From contig JAQBPX010000014.1 in assembly GCA_028287305.1 (NCBI GenBank), forward strand, positions 1 to 64,000: 64,000 bases of DNA, read 5' to 3'. The translations under genes were made by a program, and so were the position numbers. The stretch is from Gemmatimonadota bacterium. GTDB taxonomy: Bacteria; Gemmatimonadota; Gemmatimonadetes; Gemmatimonadales; Gemmatimonadaceae. The stretch's first letter is position 1; every line of letters begins with the position of its first letter. The notes below the pieces were generated by a model, which was not told the origin of the DNA, did not search any database, and saw only the letters and a list, made by a program, of their open reading frames with translations. This document shows positions 26,435 to 34,973 of this stretch, one piece after another.

Positions 26435-29400
26435 TCAGGGCAACCGCACCTCCCCGATCCCCGCTCGCTCCACTCGCAACACCTGGCGGTACACCTTGTC
26501 CCCAACCGTGAGCGTCACCAGGTAATCCCCCGGCGTCGCCTCGAAGTTGTTGTTCGTCGATCGCGAGAACCCGATGCTGGAGACGCACGAGCCCGGCGTG
26601 ATGCTCGCCTGCGGGTTGATCACTCGCTGCAGCTCCATCCACTTGTCGCAATCGAGCGTGCTGCCGCCCACGTCGATCGTGCAGCTGTTCCCCGAGCGCA
26701 CCAGGCCGCCCTCGGCCGGGCGCGAGGGCTTCGCGTCCGGGCTGGCGACCACCTGTCCGCCACAGTTGATGTTGACGTTCACGAGGATCGGGCTGATGAG
26801 CATCTCGCGCGACTTCCGCACGAAGGTCGTGTCCCACCCTGCCTTGGCCACCGAGTCGAGCGCGCGCGCAGTGAGCGTGTAGTACTGGACGCTGTCGCGG
26901 AACTCACTCGGCGTCAGTGGCGGCAGGTCACGACGCGGCTTGGTGGCTCGGAAGGGCCAGATGACTCGCTGGATGCCCGTGCTGATCCCGCCGCTGATCG
27001 TCGCGAGCGTGTCGCCGAACGCGTCGAAGACGCGAAGCTTCACGTCCTTGGTCGGCGTGCCTGGCGGCAGGTAGTAGTAGAGCTCCGCGCCGTACGGCGC
27101 GCCCGGCGCGGTGTACGACTGCTGCCCTGAGCCGTTCGCCGAAATCCCGAGCGTGGGCGCCTCGCCAAAGGTGTACGCCTTGGTCGGCGCGAAGAGCGTG
27201 GGGCCAGCGAGCGTCTTGCCCGCGAAGTTCTCGAGCGCCGCCACGTTCACGATGAAGAAGTTGCGGCCGTGCGTGGCCGCGATCAGGTCGTGGTCGCGCG
27301 GGTGAACCTTGAGGTCGAACACCGGTACAGTGGGCATGCCCGTCATGAACTTCTGCCAGTGCCTGCCGCGATCGAGCGACGCATACACGCCGACCGAGGT
27401 GCCCGCGAAGAGCAGGTCGCGGTTGAACGGGTCTTCGCGAATCACGCGCACGAAATCCGGCCCGCCAGTGGGCAGCGTGGCCGCGATCGAGTTGAAGGTG
27501 CGGCCGCCGTCCGTGGTGGCGTACACGTACGGCGTGAAGTCGTTGTTGCGATGGTTGTCGAACGACACGTACCAGGTGAGCGTGTCGAAGTGCGAGGGCT
27601 CGACCCGGCTCACGTAGACCTCGTTCGGCAGCCCGCCGAACTTCGACTGCGCCACCTGCATCCACTGCGCGCCGTCGTTCATCGTGTACCAGACATTCCC
27701 GTCGTCGGTGCCAGCGTAGAGGATCCCCGGCTTCACGTACGACTCCGCCAGCGCCACCACCGTGCCGTACGTCTCGGCGCCCGTCGCGTCGAGCGTGATG
27801 CCGCCCGTGGTCTTGGTGCTGATGTCGATCTTGGTCGCGTTCTGCCTCGAGAGGTCGGGCGAGATCGGATAGAGGTCGTCGCCGCGCTTCGTGCTCTTGA
27901 GCACGCGATTGCCCGCGGCGTAGAACACCGAGCTGTTGTGCGGCGAGAGGAAGTAGGGCGTCTCCCAGTTGAAGCGGAGCGAGAACGAGAGAGAGTCAGC
28001 CTTCTGCCTGCCGCGGAGGTCGGCCAGTCGCGCCTTGAGCTCCTTGGTTTGCGCGGTGGTGGTGTCGCCGCGCGCGACCACGATCGAGTCCTCCCACTGC
28101 CGGTAGCGCTGGCGATACCCGGGCGTCTGCAGGAACTGGATGTCGCCCGTGCCGATGTTCCAGCGGCTCATGAAGCCACCCTGCGACTCGCCGTAGATCA
28201 CCTTGGGATCCATCGGGTCCTGCGCCGTCCAGAAGCCGTCGCCGCCCGAGTAGGTGAACCAGTACGAATTCGGCACGCCGCCATTCTTGCGTCGGCTCGG
28301 CCCGCACCAGGTGCCGTTGTCCTGCGCGCCGCCGCAGATGTTGTACGGCACCGCGTAGTCGAAGCTCACCGCATAGAACTGGCCGATGGGCAGCGTGTTG
28401 AGGAACTGATAGTTGCCGCCGCGGTCCCACGACTGCGAGACGCCGCCGTCGTCGCCCACGATGATGTGCTCCGCGTCGTTCGGGTCGATCCACATCGCGT
28501 GATGGTCCACGTGGATGCCCTGCGTCGCGGTGCGGGCGGTCTTGCCGCCATCGTCGGAGAAGAGGACCGGCGTGGAGGACCAGTAGACGCGGTCGGCGTT
28601 CTTCGGGTCGACGCGCACCTGCGAGTAGTAGAAGGGGCGCGTGTCCTGGTCGTTCATGAACTTCCAGCTCTTGCCCGCGTCGTCGGACCGATAGAGGCCG
28701 CTCTTCGTGGCCTGCGCCTTCACGCCCTTCACGGGCTTCGCATTCGCGAGCGTGTCCGCCTCGACCAGCGCATACACGATGTTCGGGTTCGAGCGCGCGA
28801 TCGCGAGCCCGATGCGTCCCTTCATCGTTTCCGGGAATCCGCCGCCGGTGACCTGCGCCCATGTGGTGCCGCCGTCCGTCGTCTTCCAGAGTCCCGAGCC
28901 CTTGCCGCCGGACTTGAGGAAGTACGGGCCGCGCAGCCGCTGGTACGCCGAGGCGTAGAGCACTTCGGGATTCGACGGATCCATCGCGACATCCACGAAG
29001 CCCGTGGAGTCGTCGATGAACTTCGAGAGCTTCCAGGTGGCGCCGCCGTCGGTGGTCTTGTAGAGGCCGCGCTCCGGGTTCGCCTTCCAGGCGGCGCCGA
29101 GCGCCGCGACGTAGACGATGTTGGGGTTGGTGGGGTGCACCACGATGCGCCCGATGTGTTGCGACTTCTCGAGGCCCATCAGCTTCCACGAGGTGCCGCC
29201 GTCGCTGCTCTTGTAGATCCCGTTGCCCGGCTCGATCGTGTTGCGCGAATTGGGCTCGCCGGTGCCGGCCCACACCTGCTGCGTATCCGAGGGTGCGATG
29301 GCAAGCATGCCCATGGCGACCACGCGCTGGTTGTCGAAGATCGGCCGGAAGCTCGTGCCGGCGTTCGTCGTCTTCCAGATGCCCCCCGCGGCGCTCGCAA

Positions 29401-29671
29401 CGTAGAACGTCTTCGAGGGGCTCGGGATGCCGACCACGTCGGAGACGCGACCGCCGAAGTTGGCGGGTCCGATGTTGCGCCAGCGCATGGCGGCGACGGC
29501 CGCCGAGTCGGCGTTGATCGGGGCAGCGGGCGTCGCGGGAGCGGGCGTCACGGGCGCTGGCGCGGGCGCGGAGGTCGCGGGCGTCGGCACCTGCGCGCCG
29601 GCGATGGCCGGCAGCGAGAGACAGGCGGCCGCCAGCGCGGCGAGGCGAGGAAAGCGGAGGGTTGGGATCAT
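26435..29671 (-). CDS. Exported Asp-box (VPS10/sortilin-like) beta-propeller protein
   Basis: Product of 1078 aa from ATG 29671, the start of a signal peptide (MIPTLRFPRLAALAAACLSLPAIAGAQ), followed by a Pro/Ala-rich linker. Repeated Asp-box motifs mark a sortilin/VPS10-type propeller: GGIWKTTNAGTSF, GIYKSSDGGTSW, GLYKTTDGGATW, GLWKTTDGGTTW, GLYRSDDAGKSW and others up to about residue 800. The last 250 residues form beta domains (VKLRVFDAFGDTLATISGG ... VYRQVLRVERAG) typical of these proteins. They are often annotated as glycosyl hydrolases, but no sialidase active site is evident, so that label is doubtful. Transcribed divergently from the PadR gene. Confidence 0.9.
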   Translation of the reverse strand: MIPTLRFPRLAALAAACLSLPAIAGAQVPTPATSAPAPAPVTPAPATPAAPINADSAAVAAMRWRNIGPANFGGRVSDVVGIPSPSKTFYVASAAGGIWKTTNAGTSFRPIFDNQRVVAMGMLAIAPSDTQQVWAGTGEPNSRNTIEPGNGIYKSSDGGTSWKLMGLEKSQHIGRIVVHPTNPNIVYVAALGAAWKANPERGLYKTTDGGATWKLSKFIDDSTGFVDVAMDPSNPEVLYASAYQRLRGPYFLKSGGKGSGLWKTTDGGTTWAQVTGGGFPETMKGRIGLAIARSNPNIVYALVEADTLANAKPVKGVKAQATKSGLYRSDDAGKSWKFMNDQDTRPFYYSQVRVDPKNADRVYWSSTPVLFSDDGGKTARTATQGIHVDHHAMWIDPNDAEHIIVGDDGGVSQSWDRGGNYQFLNTLPIGQFYAVSFDYAVPYNICGGAQDNGTWCGPSRRKNGGVPNSYWFTYSGGDGFWTAQDPMDPKVIYGESQGGFMSRWNIGTGDIQFLQTPGYRQRYRQWEDSIVVARGDTTTAQTKELKARLADLRGRQKADSLSFSLRFNWETPYFLSPHNSSVFYAAGNRVLKSTKRGDDLYPISPDLSRQNATKIDISTKTTGGITLDATGAETYGTVVALAESYVKPGILYAGTDDGNVWYTMNDGAQWMQVAQSKFGGLPNEVYVSRVEPSHFDTLTWYVSFDNHRNNDFTPYVYATTDGGRTFNSIAATLPTGGPDFVRVIREDPFNRDLLFAGTSVGVYASLDRGRHWQKFMTGMPTVPVFDLKVHPRDHDLIAATHGRNFFIVNVAALENFAGKTLAGPTLFAPTKAYTFGEAPTLGISANGSGQQSYTAPGAPYGAELYYYLPPGTPTKDVKLRVFDAFGDTLATISGGISTGIQRVIWPFRATKPRRDLPPLTPSEFRDSVQYYTLTARALDSVAKAGWDTTFVRKSREMLISPILVNVNINCGGQVVASPDAKPSRPAEGGLVRSGNSCTIDVGGSTLDCDKWMELQRVINPQASITPGSCVSSIGFSRSTNNNFEATPGDYLVTLTVGDKVYRQVLRVERAGIGEVRLP

Positions 29672-29780
29672 CCTGCCAGAATACGGCTCAGCCCTCGCGC
29701 GCAACAGGACTGGCGCCGAAGCCGGCCGGGAATCGTACAGTTCCCTTTCAATGGAGCGCGCCGCCCCGCCGTAACCCTTG

Positions 29781-29842
29781 TACTATATCAGCAGCCGATA
29801 TATTATATCCGCAGCCGATATATTATATCCGCAGCCGATATA
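29781..29842. repeat. Three tandem 20-bp operator-like repeats upstream of padR-type gene
   Basis: Three head-to-tail copies of a 20-bp unit occupy 29781-29800, 29801-29820 and 29821-29840; copies two and three are identical (TATTATATCCGCAGCCGATA) and copy one differs at two bases. Each junction with the next bases forms the dyad TATATC-CGCAGCC-GATATA (in copy one CAGCAGCC-like centre). The AT-rich arms stand out in this GC-rich genome. The unit equals two helical turns, so bound dimers would line up on one face. Ends 13 bases before the PadR ATG. Confidence 0.85.
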
Positions 29843-29855
29843 CCGGGGGCTCCAC

Positions 29856-30221
29856 ATGGTCAAGCCGCTGCGCGACGCAGGCGAACAGCTTCCACTCACG
29901 CCGGCCACCTTCCAGGTGCTCATGGCGCTCGTGGACGGTGAGCGACATGGATACGCAATCATGCGAGACGTCGCCGAGCACGGCGACGGCACGGTGAAGC
30001 TCGGGCCCGGCACGCTCTACGGCACCCTCAAGCGCCTGCTCGACGCCGGACTGGTCGACGAAGGCATGGAACGTCCCGATCCCGAGCTTGGGGACGAGCG
30101 CCGGCGCTACTACCGCCTCACGAAGTTCGGCCTCACGGTCGTGCGCGCCGAGGCCCGGCGCCTCGAGACGCTCGTGCGCTCGGCGCGCCGCAGGAAGCTC
30201 ATCGGCCTGGAGCCCGCATGA
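29856..30221 (+). CDS. PadR-family transcriptional regulator (second copy)
   Basis: Product of 121 aa from ATG 29856; an in-frame upstream ATG at 29778 would read through the operator repeats and is rejected. Winged-helix PadR pattern: LPLTPATFQVLMALVDGERHGYAIMRDVAEHGDGTVKLGPGTLYGTLKRLLDAGLVDEG, then RRRYYRLTKFGLTVVRAEARRLETLV. Overlaps the next gene by four bases (ATGA). The triple operator in front implies autorepression; the divergently transcribed Asp-box gene begins 185 bases away and may share control. Confidence 0.93.
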   Translation: MVKPLRDAGEQLPLTPATFQVLMALVDGERHGYAIMRDVAEHGDGTVKLGPGTLYGTLKRLLDAGLVDEGMERPDPELGDERRRYYRLTKFGLTVVRAEARRLETLVRSARRRKLIGLEPA

Positions 30222-30811
30222 GTGGCGCAGAGCGGGCCTATCGGTTGATGCTGCGCGCCTACCCGCCGGATTTTCGCGCGCGGTACGGGCGCGAGATGGC
30301 GCTGCTCTTCCTGGACCTCCACCGCGAGTCGCGCGTGCGGGGGGTGCGCTTCTGGGCCGGCCAGCTGCGCGACGTCGCACGCAGCGCGCCCGCGTTGCAG
30401 CTCGAGGCATTCGTGCGAGGGAGAAGGACTCACGCTCACCTGGGGAACGGCACCATGATGACCATGGCAATCCTTGCGATCATGATCGGCGCGATTGAAG
30501 CGGTGAATGCCTCGCAGGAAGTGTATTTCGGGTCGGTGAACCACGATGGATACGCATTGATGGGCGGCACCATGGGCGTCGTCGCGGGACTGCTGCTCTT
30601 CTCGGCGGGCGTGGCCGTGCTCCGGCGCTCCGAGCGTGCGGCGAGCTTTCTCCGTGCGTCGGCGATCACCTGCCTTGCGGTGTTCGCGTTCATGACGGTG
30701 GCGATGCCCCTGATGTCCGGGGCCTCGACGCTGCTCGGGATCGGCTTCCCGATCGTGGTGCTCGCGTACATGTGGCGGAATCGGGCGCGCGGAGAGAGTG
30801 CCGTGGCCTGA
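30218..30811 (+). CDS. Membrane protein with ADOP-like N-terminal prefix but no permease core
   Basis: Product of 197 aa. The first 65 residues (AYRLMLRAYPPDFRARYGREMALLFLDLHRESRVRGVRFWAGQLRDVARSAPALQLE) are the alternative helical prefix found on PadR-linked ADOP permeases (YPxxFRxRYGxEM). Instead of MacB and FtsX domains there are four hydrophobic helices (about 78-98, 111-130, 142-162 and 165-183). It overlaps the PadR stop by ATGA, so it is the direct target of that regulator. Either a shortened permease descendant or a partner of one encoded elsewhere. Confidence 0.75.
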   Translation: MSGAERAYRLMLRAYPPDFRARYGREMALLFLDLHRESRVRGVRFWAGQLRDVARSAPALQLEAFVRGRRTHAHLGNGTMMTMAILAIMIGAIEAVNASQEVYFGSVNHDGYALMGGTMGVVAGLLLFSAGVAVLRRSERAASFLRASAITCLAVFAFMTVAMPLMSGASTLLGIGFPIVVLAYMWRNRARGESAVA

Positions 30812-30812
30812 G

Positions 30813-31361
30813 ATGGCTTCCGCCTTCGCGCACGCTGCCATGGGCGCGGCGTTGTGGCCATGGTTCCAGGTCGAGAACGCGCCGAAGCGTGCCTGGCTCA
30901 TTGGCGCGGCCGTCGCCGTCATCCCTGATCTCGACGTCATCGGCTTCCGGTTTGGCATCGCGTATGGCGACCTTCTCGGCCATCGCGGACTGACGCATTC
31001 CCTGCTCGTCGCGGTTGCTGCTGGCGCGGTGGTCGCATTCGCCTGCCGCGGTCGGATGCCCGACGCCAGCCAGCGCATCGCCTTCGCGGCCTACCTCGCG
31101 CTGGCCATGGCGTCGCACGGCCTGCTCGACACGATGACGTCTGGTGGGCTTGGTGTCGCCCTGCTCGCCCCGTTCGACAACGCCCGCTACTTCGGGCCCT
31201 GGCGGCCGATCGAGGTCTCGCCGATCGGCATTCGCCCATTCTTCACCGCGCGAGGACTGTCGGTCCTGGCGAACGAGGCAGGATGGGTTGGGCTGCCCGC
31301 GTTGCTGATCGCCCTCGCGGGAGTGTTCGCCCGCCGGTCGCGACACCTTACGTCGCGGTAG
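30813..31361 (+). CDS. YdjM-like membrane-bound metal-dependent hydrolase (DUF457)
   Basis: Product of 182 aa from ATG 30813, one base after the previous stop (a GTG at 30798 is possible but overlaps). The family pattern is clear: SAFAHAAMGAALWPW with an early His, AVAVIPDLDVIGF (IPDLD), HRGLTHSLLVA (HRGxTHS) and ASHGLLDTMTSGGLGVALLAPF (SHxxLDxxT). These metal-binding His/Asp residues line up with LexA-regulated YdjM-type integral membrane hydrolases. Substrate unknown. Third gene of the PadR unit, so it may be in the same regulon. Confidence 0.9.
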   Translation: MASAFAHAAMGAALWPWFQVENAPKRAWLIGAAVAVIPDLDVIGFRFGIAYGDLLGHRGLTHSLLVAVAAGAVVAFACRGRMPDASQRIAFAAYLALAMASHGLLDTMTSGGLGVALLAPFDNARYFGPWRPIEVSPIGIRPFFTARGLSVLANEAGWVGLPALLIALAGVFARRSRHLTSR

Positions 31362-31386
31362 CTGCGGCGATTCGCCAGATTGCAGC

Positions 31387-32352
31387 ATGGCGAACACGGA
31401 ATGGTGGCAGCGTGGGCCGGTGGAGGGCGTCCCGGCCCTGCTCCAGCCGGTGGCGCACATCCTCCTGCAGGTGGGCGAGTCGGTTGCCGAGCTGACCGAG
31501 TCGCTCACCGACGATCAGTGGAACGCGCGTCCGGCGGGCATCGCCTCGGCGGCCTTTCACGTGCGGCACATGACCGGCGTGATCGACCGGCTGTTCACCT
31601 ATGCGCGTGGTGAGTCGCTGAACGAGGCGCAGTTCGCGTCGCTGCGCGCCGAGGGACAGCTGCTTTCCATTGGGGGCGCAACGGAAATTCTCGACGCATT
31701 GCAGGCTCGCGTGCGCGACGCCGTGGAGGAGCTGCGATCCATCGACGTCGCAACCTTGGGCGACTTTCGCGGCGTGGGCCGCGCGCAGCTGCCCTCGACG
31801 GTGATTGGCTGCCTGGTGCATGGCGCCGAGCACGCCATGCGTCACGTGGGACAGCTCTCTGTGACCATTCGCGTCGGGGGCCTCGCCGCGCGCGCTTCGT
31901 CCGGCGAATGGACGTTCGAGCGCGCCACCGAGGCGATCCTCCACGGCGATTGCACCGCGCTCACTCCCCTGTTCCAGGAGCGCAACGGGTCACGCAGCCA
32001 GGTGCTGGCATGGCTGGAAGAAGGACGCTTCGACGGCAGGCGAGAGTTGCTCGCCGAGACACTCACGACCGCGGCGTGGCTCGGCAGCCTGCCCGTGATG
32101 CAGGCGCTCCTCGATCGCGGTGTGCCACCCAACGGCGGTTCGGCAACCGGGATGGATGCGCTGCACTGGGCCGCCAACCGGGGTGAGCTCGAGTCGGTCA
32201 GGCTCCTGCTCGCGCGCGGTGCGCGCACGGACACGGTGAACATGCATGGGGGCAACGTGCTCGACTGTGCGCAGTGGTCGCAGCTCAACGAGCCGCATCC
32301 GGCGCATCCGGCCATCCTCCAGGCCCTGCGCGACTCTGGCGGGAAGCGCTGA
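31387..32352 (+). CDS. DinB-type domain fused to ankyrin repeats
   Basis: Product of 321 aa. Residues 15-165 are a DinB four-helix bundle (QPVAHILLQVGESVAELTESLTDDQWNARPAGIASAAFHVRHMTGVIDRLFTYARG ... HGAEHAMRHVGQLSVTIR) with the expected His residues. Residues 175-310 hold ankyrin-like repeats (SLPVMQALLDRGVPPNGGSATGMDALHWAANRGELESVRLLLARGARTDTVNMHGGNVLDCAQ). There is a clear break at residue 170, so this is a two-domain fusion in one frame. No RBS is obvious; it is probably a cytoplasmic protein using the ankyrin part for binding. Confidence 0.82.
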   Translation: MANTEWWQRGPVEGVPALLQPVAHILLQVGESVAELTESLTDDQWNARPAGIASAAFHVRHMTGVIDRLFTYARGESLNEAQFASLRAEGQLLSIGGATEILDALQARVRDAVEELRSIDVATLGDFRGVGRAQLPSTVIGCLVHGAEHAMRHVGQLSVTIRVGGLAARASSGEWTFERATEAILHGDCTALTPLFQERNGSRSQVLAWLEEGRFDGRRELLAETLTTAAWLGSLPVMQALLDRGVPPNGGSATGMDALHWAANRGELESVRLLLARGARTDTVNMHGGNVLDCAQWSQLNEPHPAHPAILQALRDSGGKR

Positions 32353-32395
32353 AATGTGGGATGGTTCAGGCCAACCACTTTTCCAGAGTGACGTC

Positions 32396-32668
32396 ATGCC
32401 TCAGTACCTGATCGAGCGCAACATCCCCGGCGCGGGCAACCTCTCGCCCGCCGACCTGAAGGCGATCTCGCAGAAGTCGTGCGGCGTGCTGAACTCGATG
32501 GGCCCGCAGATCCAGTGGGTGCAGAGTTACGTGACCGGCGACCAGATCCACTGCATCTACCGCGCGCCGAACGAGGAGATGGTGCGCGAGCATGCGCGGC
32601 AGGGCGGGTTTCCGGCGGACAGGGTCTCCGAGATCAAGACCGTGATCGACCCGACTACGGCGGAGTGA
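32396..32668 (+). CDS. DUF4242 (nickel-responsive-like) small protein
   Basis: Product of 90 aa: MPQYLIERNIPGAGNLSPADLKAISQKSCGVLNSMGPQIQWVQSYVTGDQIHCIYRAPNEEMVREHARQGGFPADRVSEIKTVIDP is a textbook DUF4242 (SCO4226-like) domain, a ferredoxin-like fold that binds nickel in one Streptomyces member. Conserved Cys and His (IHCIYRAP, REHARQGGFP) are present. Its last 14 bases overlap the end of the convergent TPR gene. Confidence 0.88.
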   Translation: MPQYLIERNIPGAGNLSPADLKAISQKSCGVLNSMGPQIQWVQSYVTGDQIHCIYRAPNEEMVREHARQGGFPADRVSEIKTVIDPTTAE

Positions 32669-34973
32669 GCGCGGCCAGGGCCGCCCGAATCCTCGCGACC
32701 GTCGGCTGGAACTCAGGGTCGGCGGTCGCCCACAGGTCGAGCACGCGCGCGTACCATGTGCGCGCCTCGTCGCGATAGCCCAGCGCCAACGCGAGGTCCG
32801 CCCGCAGCAGCTGCATGCGCGGAATGAGCAGGAAACTCCACTCGTCGTCCAGTGTGGTGCTCATCCGGGTGAGCGACGGGAGCAGCCAGTCGACGAAAAT
32901 GCGGGTGTCCCGGAGCGCGGCCGCGCTATCGCGCATGGCCAGGTCGGCCTCCACCACCTGTACGCGCATCCCCTGGTCGTCGAGGTCCGACGCGAGCTTC
33001 GCCGTGCTCACCGAGTCCAGCATCCGCCGGGTAGCGTGCAGCAACGATGTGTCCGCCACCAGCTCCCACGCGACGAAGAAGCGAAATCCGGATGCCTTCA
33101 CGGTGCCGGGCGGCCACCAGGCCCGAGGGGCGCGTGCTGCGTACGCCAGTGATGGCCAGAGCTGCGTGGCGCGGCAGCGTGGGCGACCCGCCGGACAGGC
33201 AGTGTCGCCAGCCACCACTGCCCAGTACGCGCGCTCCTTGCGCGACAGTGAATCCACCGCCCTGCCGAGCATGAAGCGCGGTGCATCGAGCCAGTACTGC
33301 AGCTTCTCCGGCGCCCACCCCTCGTCAACGGCGCGCCTCCGCAGCGATGCCTCGATGGGCTTCAGCTGTCCGAGCGTCGCGTAATACTGGCCAAGCGTGC
33401 GCTCCCTGGCCATCGAGGCACCCATCAGCCGCCAGAGCGTATCGAGCGCGGCGCGTGCCTGCCCTGCACGGCCGAGGAGGATGGTGGCCTCGACGCGGCG
33501 CCGTAACGAGGACTGTCGAGAGTAGCGGTCAGCCGTCGCGCCGATCGCCAGCAGTTCGTGGTACGCCGATTCCACCTCGCCAAGCAGCATTTGCACGATG
33601 GCAAGATTGAGGTGCGCGCGCGCCTCCGTGGGCGCCGCCTCGCTCCACTCCTGTGCGATCCGGCGCGCGACCTCGAGATTGCGACGGCCTGAGCGCGTGG
33701 CGATCTGTCGCTCACGCCAGACATCCTTCACGGCGACGGTGCCGCGTACCGGTACGACCACGAGGGAATCTGCCTCGCGAATGACCCACGCGCTGAACAC
33801 AGTGGGATCGTTCCCGCATCCCGTCGGTGCCGGGGGCGGGCACATCGTGATGACCTGGCTGCCGAGCATGTCGAGAACATGCTCGAAGGCGGGGTGATAC
33901 GACGGATCGAGTTGCAGCACGCGCCGGAAGGCGGCGATGGCAAGGTTCCAGTTGCCGCGCATCCGCCCGCGAATGGCGTCGATGGCCTCGGGAACCAGGA
34001 ACGCCGCGTGGTACTCGCACTCCCCCACCCCATAGGTGGCCTCGACATCGGACGAATCGCGCTCGACGAGCGAGCGCAGCGTGGCGCAGGCTCGCTCGTA
34101 GTCCCCGGTGGCGCTCGCCACGCGGGCGCGAATCAGCGCGCGCTCGCGGGGAGGCAGGGTGCCTCCCAGCCTCGCCGCTGCAAGAGCGTGGACCCGTTCG
34201 GTGGTGTCGGCGGAGTCGACGTCCCAGTGAATGGCGACGGAGAGCTTGTAGTGCGCGAGGGCGAATGTGGAGTCGAGCTTCAGGGCGTTCCGGAAGTGTG
34301 CCTTGGCGCCCCCCAGCTCGAACTGGTTGAACGCCGTCACCCCCTGCAGGTACTCCTGGTACGCATCCACGCTCGTGGTGCCGATCGCCCCCACGCTTGC
34401 ATCGCCAGGTGGCGGGACCGCGAGCACGCCGCGCGCGAGCGGGCCGAACGCGGCGAGTAGCGAGTCCGCATCGAGCGCCTGCTGCGTGATCGAGCGAAGG
34501 CGCGCACCGCTCCGGACGTTGAACACGTTGGCCACGAGCCGGGCGCCCTTCCCCACCTTGAAGAAGTCGCCCATCACGAGCATCCCCGCGCCGGCGCGGC
34601 GCGCGAGCGCCAGCCCATCCTCCAGCGAGAGCGACTGCGCGGCCCGCGCTGTCGGCAGTGTGCGCACCAGGTCGGTGACGCGCTTGTCGTCCACCACCGA
34701 GATATCCGTCCAGCGGCTGAGGTCCAGCGAGAGCAGGTTGACGCTCGCATCACGCAGCCACTCGAGGTCGGTCGCGCGCATCGCGTTGCCGAAGGGCACC
34801 ACGATCCAGGCGCGCTCGTTCAGCGGCGGATTCGCGCGGTGCTCGGCAGCGGGCCGGTTGATCGCGCCCTTGCATGGCGGCGGGGAGCCGTCGGGGCACT
34901 GTGCCCCGATCGACCGCGCCAGCAGCGCAAGGCACGCGGGAAGGGCCAGCCGGCACGCTAGCCCGTAACGCAT
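32655..34973 (-). CDS. Secreted TPR protein, paralogue 2 of the kinase-FGE operon
   Basis: Product of 772 aa from ATG 34973; a longer in-frame start would read back through the kinase gene. A signal peptide ends near SIGAQC and is followed by the motif CPDGSPPPC. Then a TolB-like module (WIVVPFGNAMRATDLEWLRDASVNLLSLDLSRWTDISVVDDKRVTDLV ... GAGMLVMGDFFKVGKGARLVANVF) and TPR repeats to the end (EARTWYARVLDLWATADPEFQPTVARIRAALAAL). It is about as long as, and similar throughout to, the protein encoded at 36634-38952, so it arose by duplication. The first 16 bases overlap the end of the kinase gene. Likely periplasmic partner of that kinase. Confidence 0.85.
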   Translation of the reverse strand: MRYGLACRLALPACLALLARSIGAQCPDGSPPPCKGAINRPAAEHRANPPLNERAWIVVPFGNAMRATDLEWLRDASVNLLSLDLSRWTDISVVDDKRVTDLVRTLPTARAAQSLSLEDGLALARRAGAGMLVMGDFFKVGKGARLVANVFNVRSGARLRSITQQALDADSLLAAFGPLARGVLAVPPPGDASVGAIGTTSVDAYQEYLQGVTAFNQFELGGAKAHFRNALKLDSTFALAHYKLSVAIHWDVDSADTTERVHALAAARLGGTLPPRERALIRARVASATGDYERACATLRSLVERDSSDVEATYGVGECEYHAAFLVPEAIDAIRGRMRGNWNLAIAAFRRVLQLDPSYHPAFEHVLDMLGSQVITMCPPPAPTGCGNDPTVFSAWVIREADSLVVVPVRGTVAVKDVWRERQIATRSGRRNLEVARRIAQEWSEAAPTEARAHLNLAIVQMLLGEVESAYHELLAIGATADRYSRQSSLRRRVEATILLGRAGQARAALDTLWRLMGASMARERTLGQYYATLGQLKPIEASLRRRAVDEGWAPEKLQYWLDAPRFMLGRAVDSLSRKERAYWAVVAGDTACPAGRPRCRATQLWPSLAYAARAPRAWWPPGTVKASGFRFFVAWELVADTSLLHATRRMLDSVSTAKLASDLDDQGMRVQVVEADLAMRDSAAALRDTRIFVDWLLPSLTRMSTTLDDEWSFLLIPRMQLLRADLALALGYRDEARTWYARVLDLWATADPEFQPTVARIRAALAALTPP

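Noticed and set aside
26435-29671. Annotation as sialidase / glycosyl hydrolase
   Set aside because: Asp-boxes only show a beta propeller; no Arg triad or nucleophile pattern of sialidases is seen.
29781-29842. Short tandem repeats as a CRISPR array
   Set aside because: Units are directly adjacent without spacers and lie at the start of a PadR gene; they fit operators.
27269-29941. Very long open frame (about 890 codons) on the plus strand opposite the Asp-box gene
   Set aside because: Its product is an Arg/Val/His-rich string with no domains, typical of antisense frames in GC-rich genes; the opposite strand has repeated Asp-box motifs and a signal peptide.
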